A program made the translations under genes and the position numbers. Source: Ohtaekwangia koreensis (GTDB lineage: Bacteria > Bacteroidota > Bacteroidia > Cytophagales > Cyclobacteriaceae). From it: 64,000 nucleotides of DNA. Where the stretch lies: assembly GCF_900167975.1 (NCBI RefSeq), contig NZ_FUZU01000004.1, forward strand, positions 124,001 through 188,000. The letters are read 5' to 3'. Position 1 is the first letter of the stretch, and every line of letters starts with the position of its first letter. The notes beneath the pieces are model-generated. The model did no database searches and was not told the origin of the DNA. It was given only the letters and a program-made list of their open reading frames with translations. This document shows, one piece after another, positions 55,834 through 64,000 of this stretch.

Positions 55834-56772
55834 ATGAATTCAATACGGAGAACGATTATCCTGCTCTTGGTATGTTCCTGCTCACACGTTGCAGCACAGG
55901 ACAGTGAATTTATTTTGTCGGGTTCCGATTCGCTTTTTTCGTATGAAGATTCTTTAAATGTATTTACACTCATCGACAGTTTGCTGCAACTGGAGGACAC
56001 CGGTGGCTCACAATTAGCAGTGCGTGTTGGCTATAACAGCAATGTACTTTCTGCGGGAAGAACATTGGGTATTGATAACTTTGGACTCGCTCCCGGTATT
56101 TCATACTATCACTCCACAGGACTATATGCCGATGTCACCGGGTTTTGGAGTAAAGATTTTGAACCGTCCTATTACCTCACCGTTGCATCGGTAGGTTATC
56201 TTCATACATTCTCAAAAAGATTTTCGGCAATGGCTGGCTATGATCGTTACTTCTATTCAGAAGATAATGACGACAACTATATACCCTATAAAAATACACT
56301 GTCGCTCACACCCATTCTGGAACTGCATCCTGTTACGATATCCTTGAACTATGCATATTACTTTGGTGATGCGCAGGTTCATCGCATCACACCGGGGGTC
56401 AGCATCATCTTGCAAAAACGAAACTGGAAAGGCATCAGCAGGATTGCAATCACTCCCGCGTTCTTCGCGTTGTTTGGAAACGACATCATCACGGAAGTGC
56501 GTTACCCGGAAACAGTACGCGAACTTATACGCAGGGTTCGGCAGGGGCTTCCCTGGTACGAGGTTACCGAGCGAAATGAATTCGGCCTCATGAACTATAC
56601 CATCAGCGCCCCGTTGAGTGTTACGTATAAAAACTTTAATCTGACCTTTACTTACAACTACAATATCCCCAAAGCGCTACCCGGAGAAACACTTACATAT
56701 TCCGAAAGCAGCTTCCTCTCCGGAAGCCTTTCTTACTTTATTGGCCTCAGGCGGAGTAAAACTGGTTTGTAA
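55834..56772 (+). CDS. Outer-membrane beta-barrel protein
   Basis: A 312-residue exported protein, signal peptide ending SHVAAQ (a Cys pair near the end, CSCS, could be a lipobox). Alternating strands, many aromatic residues and a C-terminal SGSLSYFIGLRR suggest a beta-barrel of 12 or more strands. The chosen ATG is at 55834. It lies 63 bases downstream of the Spy-like gene and may belong to the same transcript. No family was recognised and the function is unknown. Confidence 0.7.
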   Translation: MNSIRRTIILLLVCSCSHVAAQDSEFILSGSDSLFSYEDSLNVFTLIDSLLQLEDTGGSQLAVRVGYNSNVLSAGRTLGIDNFGLAPGISYYHSTGLYADVTGFWSKDFEPSYYLTVASVGYLHTFSKRFSAMAGYDRYFYSEDNDDNYIPYKNTLSLTPILELHPVTISLNYAYYFGDAQVHRITPGVSIILQKRNWKGISRIAITPAFFALFGNDIITEVRYPETVRELIRRVRQGLPWYEVTERNEFGLMNYTISAPLSVTYKNFNLTFTYNYNIPKALPGETLTYSESSFLSGSLSYFIGLRRSKTGL

Positions 56773-56819
56773 TATTCAAGTCTTTAGATATTTTGCCAGA
56801 TAATCATTAACCAATTATC

Positions 56820-58691
56820 ATGCTTCATTGCAAAAAACTTGTTTTAGTCGCTTTCGCCATGGCATCTGGCATGCTGAGTGTTGCTCAGGACTATCGCTGG
56901 CAACAACGCGCTGAGTATACTATGGATGTGCGCCTCGATGTAAAAACGCACAAAGTTACAGGCACACAAAAGCTGACGTATTACAACAACTCAAAGGACA
57001 CACTCTCGAAAGTATACTATCACCTATATTTCAACGCCTTTCAACCGGGCAGCATGATGGATGTACGTTCTCGCAACATTGCAGATCCTGATGGACGCGT
57101 GAAGGACCGGATCTCAAAACTGAAAGATGACGAGATTGGATACCAGCATATACTTTCATTGAAGCAGGATGGTAAAGATACCCGCTATAAAGTGGATGGC
57201 ACTATTCTCGAAGTAACCTTACCGAAAGCTATACTTCCCGGAGCAAAAACGGTGTTCGATATGAAATTCGAATCGCAGGTGCCGGTGCAGATCAGAAGGT
57301 CAGGACGGAATAATAAAGAAGGTATATCCTACTCGATGACGCAGTGGTATCCTAAACTTGCAGAGTATGATTTTCGTGGATGGCATGCATATCAATATGT
57401 AGCGCGCGAGTTTCATGGTATATGGGGTGACTTCGATGTGAAGATCACCATCGATCCTTCATTTGTAATTGCAGGCACCGGTAAACTGGCTAATGCGGAC
57501 AAGATCGGATATGGCTATGAAAAAGCAGGCACTACTGTAAAGCGTGCTGAAGGTGAACTCACCTGGAATTTTGTAGCGAAGAATGTAATTGACTTTGCAT
57601 GGGCTGCTGACCCTGACTATATACATGACCGCGCACAAGTACCCAATGGACCAGAGCTACATTTCTTCTATCAGAACAATGACAAGATCATTGAGAACTG
57701 GAAAAAAATGGAAGGCTATGCCGTGAAGCATTTCGAATTCATGAGTAAAACATTTGGAAAATATCCGTATGAAAACTATTCCATCATACAAGGTGGTGAT
57801 GGTGGTATGGAGTACCCGATGTGCACATTGATTTTAGGGGAAGGTAATCTTGGTGGCCTTGTAGGCGTTATGGCGCATGAAGCAGCGCACAGCTGGTATC
57901 AAGGTGTACTGGCCTCAAATGAATCGCTATATGCATGGCTTGACGAAGGCTTTACTGATTTTGCCAGTCATGAATCAGAAGCACTACTTTTCAATACATC
58001 CCTTGCAGAAGCACATGCAGGAAGCTATAATGCATACTTCACCTTGATTAAACGTGGCTTGCAGGAACCGATCAGTCAGCATTCCGATCATTATACTACA
58101 AACACTGCGTATGGTACCGCGGCATATGCAATGGGTACTATATTTCTCCACCAGTTGAAATATATTATAGGTGAAGAGAATTTCTACAAAGGTATGCGCC
58201 TGTATTATAACAGCTGGAAGTTTAAACATCCCGAGCCGAATGATTTTATTCGTGTGATGGAAAAAGTATCCGGCATGCAATTGAAGTGGTATATGAGCTA
58301 TTGGGTAAATACAACCAAGAAGATCGACTATACTATAAAGACTGTTCTTGAAAAAGAAGGCAACACCTACGTGACCTTAGAGCGTGTCGGTGAATTCCCG
58401 ATGCCGGTTGACCTGGTGGTAACCTATAAAGATGGCAGCAAAGAACTGTTCTATATACCGTTGAATGAAACTCTCGGCAGTAAACCGGTTGAAGACAAAA
58501 GTATAAAGCGTACGGATCTTACTGCATGGCCGTGGGTAAATCCTCAATATACTGCGCAGATCAATCGCAGGGCGGATGAAATCGCTACGATTGAAATTGA
58601 TCCAAGTCAACGCCTCGCGGATGTAGAACGTAAAAACAACATCGTTGATATTTCGCAAGGTTTAAAAGCTTATCAGAACGCAACGCGTTAA
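56820..58691 (+). CDS. M1-family zinc metallopeptidase
   Basis: A 623-residue exported aminopeptidase-like protein (signal peptide 1-22). The zinc site H353-E354-A-A-H357 is followed 18 residues later by E376 (WLDEGFTDF), exactly the M1 spacing, and GGMEYP corresponds to the substrate-binding GxMEN motif. It probably trims peptides in the periplasm. It follows the barrel gene by 47 bases and is closed by a terminator. Confidence 0.93.
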   Translation: MLHCKKLVLVAFAMASGMLSVAQDYRWQQRAEYTMDVRLDVKTHKVTGTQKLTYYNNSKDTLSKVYYHLYFNAFQPGSMMDVRSRNIADPDGRVKDRISKLKDDEIGYQHILSLKQDGKDTRYKVDGTILEVTLPKAILPGAKTVFDMKFESQVPVQIRRSGRNNKEGISYSMTQWYPKLAEYDFRGWHAYQYVAREFHGIWGDFDVKITIDPSFVIAGTGKLANADKIGYGYEKAGTTVKRAEGELTWNFVAKNVIDFAWAADPDYIHDRAQVPNGPELHFFYQNNDKIIENWKKMEGYAVKHFEFMSKTFGKYPYENYSIIQGGDGGMEYPMCTLILGEGNLGGLVGVMAHEAAHSWYQGVLASNESLYAWLDEGFTDFASHESEALLFNTSLAEAHAGSYNAYFTLIKRGLQEPISQHSDHYTTNTAYGTAAYAMGTIFLHQLKYIIGEENFYKGMRLYYNSWKFKHPEPNDFIRVMEKVSGMQLKWYMSYWVNTTKKIDYTIKTVLEKEGNTYVTLERVGEFPMPVDLVVTYKDGSKELFYIPLNETLGSKPVEDKSIKRTDLTAWPWVNPQYTAQINRRADEIATIEIDPSQRLADVERKNNIVDISQGLKAYQNATR

Positions 58692-58702
58692 AATATACCT
58701 AT

Positions 58703-58745
58703 ACGTTGGAGTGTCTTATGATTATAAGCCTCCAACGTTTTTTAT
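58703..58745 (+). terminator. Terminator of the M1 peptidase gene
   Basis: An outer stem ACGTTGGAG / CTCCAACGT with an inner CTTAT / ATAAG stem is followed by TTTTTTA. Confidence 0.85.
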
Positions 58746-58915
58746 TCCTGTACACAGACAATTCAGTCTTAATCTCAGTATCATCTCTCCTCTTCTTCGC
58801 TCGTAGTGTTTATCCTGCAGTTCGTCTTGTCCCTACTGTATTTCAGAATGCATCCATAGCCTGCACATTTTTTCAAAGTGCATGTATACCTTAAGAGGCA
58901 CGCTTTTTTAAACAA
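58746..58915. other. Gap between M1 peptidase terminator and receptor promoter
   Basis: About 170 bases with no recognised feature. Confidence 0.4.
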
Positions 58916-58949
58916 TTGATTTATCCTCCACACTGTTAAAATACCTTTG
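58916..58949 (+). promoter_or_regulatory. Promoter of the TonB-type receptor gene
   Basis: TTG at 58916-58918 and TACCTTTG at 58942-58949 are 23 bases apart, matching the Bacteroidota -33/-7 pattern (TTG, TAnnTTTG). The expected start is about 58956, giving a leader of about 63 bases. Confidence 0.6.
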
Positions 58950-59018
58950 CTCCTAAACAGCATTGTGTTTCAGCCGGTGAGTTTCTATTTTGGTAATTCA
59001 CGTTACGACCCCTGTGCA

Positions 59019-61400
59019 ATGAAGCTTTTACCAGCTATATTATTTTTTATTTTTTGTAGTCTCACAGCCTATACACAGAATTTTTCCATTTCAGGAAAAG
59101 TTACGGATGAACAACAACACCCTGTTCCATTTGCCAGTGTAGCGATTCATTCAGTTGCAGATTCATCTTTAGTAGCGGGAAATATATCCGATGACCAAGG
59201 TGCGTTCAGCATCAGCGTAAAGCCGGGCAATTATTTTCTCAAGATCACATTCTTGTCCTATACAGAAAAGACAATTACAGGTATAGTAGTCGCTAACACG
59301 GATGTTCCCGTAGGCACTATATTTCTAAAGCCATCCGCCAACATGCTAAAGGAAGTTGTAATCCAGGGAGAGAAAGCACAAATGGAATTGCAACTTGATA
59401 AACGTATTTTCAACGTCGGTGAGGATTTGGGAAATGTAGGTGTAAATGCAGCAGATATACTCGGCAATCTTCCTTCTGTGAATGTTGATGTAGACGGAAC
59501 GGTAAGTTTACGTGGAAGTGAAAATGTCAGGATCCTTATCAACGGAAGACCTTCCGGTTTAACGAGCCGCGATCCGGATGCCTTGCGTAAACTCCAGGGT
59601 AATATGGTCGAACGTGTTGAAGTAATTACCAATCCTTCCTCACGCTATGATGCTGCGGGAGAAGTCGGCATCATCAACATCATTTTAAAGAAGGATCAGG
59701 ACAAAGGTATCAATGGTACCTTTACGGCCAATGCCGGACATCCCTATTTACTGGGTGGTTCCTATAGCATCAACTTCCGTAGAAATAAAGTAAATATATT
59801 CTCAAGTTATGGCATCGATGATCGCAGAACGCCAGGTGTCGGTTCTTCATTTCAACGCTATAGCAGCAGCGATACCAGCTTCGTATATGAACAATACAAC
59901 GATCGGTCGCGGGGCGGACTAGCGCACAACATTATGGCTGGTGTAGATTATTTTCTTACCGACAAAAGCTCGCTCACAGGTTCCTTCCTTTTCAATCCAT
60001 CATTTGGTGTTAATAAATCTACCAATGAATATACAGACTACGATGAAAATGGTACGGTCATCAGAAATGTAATTCGTACAGAGCGTGAAGAGGAAGATGA
60101 AGAAACAATAGAAGGAACGCTGAGTTATAAAAAAGACTATGAAGAAAAAGGGAGAACTTTCACAGCAGACTTCAAATGGATCAAAGGTGTAGATGATGAA
60201 AGTACAGACTATACCGAAGGACAACCCGGTGGTGCGTTGATCCTTCAACGCGCTGTCAACAATGCGAACGAAGTGAACTGGCTTGTGCAGTCAGACTATA
60301 TACATCCATTTTCAACCAATGGAAAAATCGAAGCCGGTATAAAAACTGCAACGCGTATTATTAAAAATGATTATTCATTGGAACAACTCGATTCAGAGTC
60401 CGATGCATGGACCGCTCTTCCCGCATTTACAAACAACATGATCTATACCGAACGCATACATGCTGCGTATTTTATGGCGAGCAATACTTTTAATAAAGTA
60501 TCTGTGCAGGGTGGATTACGCGGTGAGTATTCTGATATAACAACTGAACTGACACTAACCAACGAAGAGAACCCTCGCTCCTATTTCAATTTATTTCCAA
60601 GTGCCAACCTCTCCTATAAGCTAAAGAAAAATAATACACTGCAGCTCAGCTATAGCTATCGCATCAGCAGACCGGACTTTCGGAACCTTCTGCCGTTCTC
60701 TGACTTTCGTGACTCGCGCGTATTCTTTGTTGGTAATCCGAATCTCAAACCAGAATATACCCACGCATACGAAGCGGGTTATCTGATCGATTGGGACAAT
60801 GGATCTATACTTTCAAGTGTATACTATCGCCACCGTACAGATGTGATTGAACGAATTGTTACCAGTGTTGATTCCTCCGGGAGAACGCGAGTTGTGCCAA
60901 TCAATCTCGCAGAAGAAAATGCCTACGGTGTCGAATTTAATTTCTCTCTTACGCTACAGAAATGGTGGAGGATCAACAGCAGCGCTAATTTTTATCGCGC
61001 CATCACAGAGGGTTCATATGAAGACGAGCGACTGCACAGTGATACCTATACCTGGTCATCGCGTACTACATCACGCATGACGTTTTTCAAGAATCTTGAT
61101 TTCCAGGCATCCTTCAATTATCGCGGGCCGCGCATTACAACGCAAGGGAAAAATCTCGCTATCTATTCACTCGACCTTGCCTTGTCCCGCGATATCCTGA
61201 AAGGTAAAGGAACATTGTCAGCATCAGTCCGTGACCTCTTCAACTCACGCATCCGTAAAAATATAGTGGACAGTGAAGGATATTATTCAAGCACCCGGTT
61301 TCAATGGCAGTCGCGCCAGTTTCTTATAACCTTTACCTATCGTCTCAATCAAATGAAAGAGAAAGAGCGTGAGCGCGAAGGAAATGAAGAAGAGCTATAG
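59019..61400 (+). CDS. TonB-dependent-receptor-like outer-membrane beta-barrel protein
   Basis: A 793-residue outer-membrane protein. After the signal peptide (1-19) comes a carboxypeptidase-regulatory-like domain (SISGKVTDEQQHPVPFASVAI, about 20-115), then a plug (VGVNAADILGNLPSVNVD, NVRILINGRPSGL) and a long barrel ending GRQFLITFTYRLNQ-like (about 250-780). It belongs to the outer-membrane beta-barrel (OMP_b-brl_3) group of TonB-dependent receptors, whose ligand is unknown. The last residues are very Glu/Arg rich. The ATG at 59019 follows the promoter; a TTG start inside the promoter is rejected. Confidence 0.92.
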   Translation: MKLLPAILFFIFCSLTAYTQNFSISGKVTDEQQHPVPFASVAIHSVADSSLVAGNISDDQGAFSISVKPGNYFLKITFLSYTEKTITGIVVANTDVPVGTIFLKPSANMLKEVVIQGEKAQMELQLDKRIFNVGEDLGNVGVNAADILGNLPSVNVDVDGTVSLRGSENVRILINGRPSGLTSRDPDALRKLQGNMVERVEVITNPSSRYDAAGEVGIINIILKKDQDKGINGTFTANAGHPYLLGGSYSINFRRNKVNIFSSYGIDDRRTPGVGSSFQRYSSSDTSFVYEQYNDRSRGGLAHNIMAGVDYFLTDKSSLTGSFLFNPSFGVNKSTNEYTDYDENGTVIRNVIRTEREEEDEETIEGTLSYKKDYEEKGRTFTADFKWIKGVDDESTDYTEGQPGGALILQRAVNNANEVNWLVQSDYIHPFSTNGKIEAGIKTATRIIKNDYSLEQLDSESDAWTALPAFTNNMIYTERIHAAYFMASNTFNKVSVQGGLRGEYSDITTELTLTNEENPRSYFNLFPSANLSYKLKKNNTLQLSYSYRISRPDFRNLLPFSDFRDSRVFFVGNPNLKPEYTHAYEAGYLIDWDNGSILSSVYYRHRTDVIERIVTSVDSSGRTRVVPINLAEENAYGVEFNFSLTLQKWWRINSSANFYRAITEGSYEDERLHSDTYTWSSRTTSRMTFFKNLDFQASFNYRGPRITTQGKNLAIYSLDLALSRDILKGKGTLSASVRDLFNSRIRKNIVDSEGYYSSTRFQWQSRQFLITFTYRLNQMKEKEREREGNEEEL

Positions 61401-61456
61401 CACCTAAAACATAATCACATCAAAGTATAGATCAAATACTTTATACAGGAGCGGCC

Positions 61457-61487
61457 TATAGATAAAACAATATCTATATAGATAAAA
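61457..61487. promoter_or_regulatory. Direct repeats and palindrome upstream of manganese catalase
   Basis: TATAGATAAAA occurs at 61457 and 61477, two helical turns apart. The second copy overlaps a perfect 14-base palindrome TATCTATATAGATA (61471-61484). The arrangement looks like a regulator site for the catalase gene 120 bases downstream. Confidence 0.4.
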
Positions 61488-61603
61488 TTAATAGTGGTAA
61501 CATTTCATTCTACAAGGTGATCGTTGATTGAACTGAATAGAGAAGTAAGGAATAATTTTTTCGCCTTTTGCTAAAATATTTTCCACTCCTAAATTCAGCA
61601 CGT

Positions 61604-62509
61604 ATGATTCTAAAGATCGATCGGCTTCCCATTGAGTTGCCCACCCCAAACAATCCTTCTCCAAATGACGCAGCAGCAGTTCAGGAACTGCTCGGTGGTA
61701 AGTTTGGGGAAATGTCTACCCTGATGAACTATACCTATCAGTCCTTTAACTTCAGAGGACGAAAACGTCTCAGACCATTTTATGATGTTATCGCTAGTAT
61801 AGCTGGTGAAGAATATGGACACATTGAAGTTGTTTCGTATGCAATTAACCTCCTCTTAACAGGCGTAACGAAACGAGGTACTGATCCATCCACGGCTCCA
61901 TTAAAAAATGCAGCGGATGCTCGTAACACATATCATTATATAGCGAGCGGTCAGGCTTCGCTTCCGGTTGACTCCATGGGAAATTTCTGGTCGGGTCAAA
62001 ATGTATTCAGCAGCGGCAACCTTAAGCTTGATCTTCTGCATAATTTCTTTTTGGAATGTGGCGCCCGTGGTAACAAAATGAGAGTATATGAAATGACAAC
62101 GGACCCTACAGCGCGTGAAATGGTAGGCTATCTTTTAGTACGCGGTGGTGTTCACATTGTAGCGTATGCCCGAGCCCTGGAACATCTTACGGGAGTGGAT
62201 GTAAAGAAGCTTGTACCGGTGCCTGATTTAAGTAACAAAGCTTTTCCGGAAACACGCAAGTATGAAGACAGCGGTGTGCACCGGATATTATATACCTTCA
62301 GCAAAGACGATTATCAGAAAGCAGGCATCATCTTCAATGGTCCGCATCCGGAAGATGGCAAGCCGCTTGAAGTTGTATTCGGAGCACCAGAGGGCGCTCC
62401 TGTACCTGACCTCGATGAAGAAGTTCAACTGAATGCTCCGGGGGCTGACGACTTCGATACAGAAATGTTCGCAGACATTGCAAAAAAATTAGGCATTAAG
62501 TATCCATAA
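61604..62509 (+). CDS. Manganese-containing (non-haem) catalase
   Basis: A 301-residue ferritin-fold enzyme that splits hydrogen peroxide using a dimanganese centre. Probable ligands are E36 in GGKFGEMSTL, E70 and H73 in GEEYGHIEV, a later Glu in LECGARGNKM and a His in RGGVHIVAYARAL, matching the family pattern. The C-terminal tail is acidic. The ATG at 61604 is preferred to a TTG 36 bases upstream. It has its own terminator. Confidence 0.95.
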   Translation: MILKIDRLPIELPTPNNPSPNDAAAVQELLGGKFGEMSTLMNYTYQSFNFRGRKRLRPFYDVIASIAGEEYGHIEVVSYAINLLLTGVTKRGTDPSTAPLKNAADARNTYHYIASGQASLPVDSMGNFWSGQNVFSSGNLKLDLLHNFFLECGARGNKMRVYEMTTDPTAREMVGYLLVRGGVHIVAYARALEHLTGVDVKKLVPVPDLSNKAFPETRKYEDSGVHRILYTFSKDDYQKAGIIFNGPHPEDGKPLEVVFGAPEGAPVPDLDEEVQLNAPGADDFDTEMFADIAKKLGIKYP

Positions 62510-62522
62510 AGTCAACTGAAAC

Positions 62523-62570
62523 AAAACGCCACGGTCGATTGAATCTCAATTGATCCGTGGCGTTTTCATT
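62523..62570 (+). terminator. Terminator of manganese catalase
   Basis: A 12-bp GC-rich stem (AAAACGCCACGG / CCGTGGCGTTTT) is followed by CATTTTTT. Confidence 0.9.
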
Positions 62571-62595
62571 TTTTGCTATAACTTTAAGCGCTTAA

Positions 62596-64000
<1,405 letters not shown>

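Overview
This 64 kb window looks like a chromosome segment of a Bacteroidota bacterium, most likely order Cytophagales. The reasons are C-terminal type IX secretion (T9SS) sorting domains, a hybrid two-component system (HTCS) sensor, an SprB/adhesin-like surface protein, a TonB-type outer-membrane receptor, Bacteroidota-type -7 promoter elements (TAnnTTTG), few Shine-Dalgarno sites, and moderate G+C. There is no sign of phage, plasmid, CRISPR, rRNA or tRNA genes. Coding density is high. Most genes end in clear hairpin terminators.

Layout. (1) 1-4720, minus strand: the start of a kdp high-affinity potassium-uptake operon (a 27-codon micro-ORF, kdpF, kdpA, then kdpB cut by the window edge), with a sigma-54-dependent response regulator beside it. 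(2) 4.8-17 kb: a polysaccharide-degradation cluster with a SASA-type acetylesterase and a GH95 fucosidase on the minus strand, and a giant HTCS sensor followed by a multimodular secreted GH5 enzyme on the plus strand. No SusC/SusD pair is visible here. (3) 17-24 kb: a small lipoprotein, a PEP-mutase-family enzyme, and a two-gene cluster of exported surface proteins, the second with a T9SS tail. (4) 24-30 kb: a possible structured RNA, a class A penicillin-binding protein, a RarD-like transporter, a lipoprotein cyclophilin and the N-terminal half of transketolase.

(5) 30.2-45.2 kb, minus strand: a complete nuoA-B-CD-E-F-G-H-I-J-K-L-M-N operon of the E. coli layout (fused NuoCD, roughly 910-residue NuoG with an N7 cluster motif), with repeat-like sequences in two of its gaps. 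A CBS-domain protein and a VWA protein follow. (6) 48-54 kb: the C-terminal half of transketolase, a VOC protein, an arsR-arsN2 pair, and serine biosynthesis encoded as a SerB-SerA fusion plus serC. (7) 54-64 kb: an ECF sigma factor, an acidic-tailed membrane protein (candidate anti-sigma) and a Spy-like periplasmic protein, then an outer-membrane barrel, an M1 peptidase, a TonB-type receptor, manganese catalase and the start of ligA.

The least ordinary points are: a carbohydrate-binding golvesin-like module whose two halves appear in swapped order; transketolase halves separated by about 18 kb with the whole nuo operon between them; the SerB-SerA fusion; the sigma/acidic-tail/Spy-like gene set; a candidate structured RNA upstream of the PBP gene; and a strong excess of the tetranucleotide TATA, even inside genes. 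No completely new defence or mobile system is evident.
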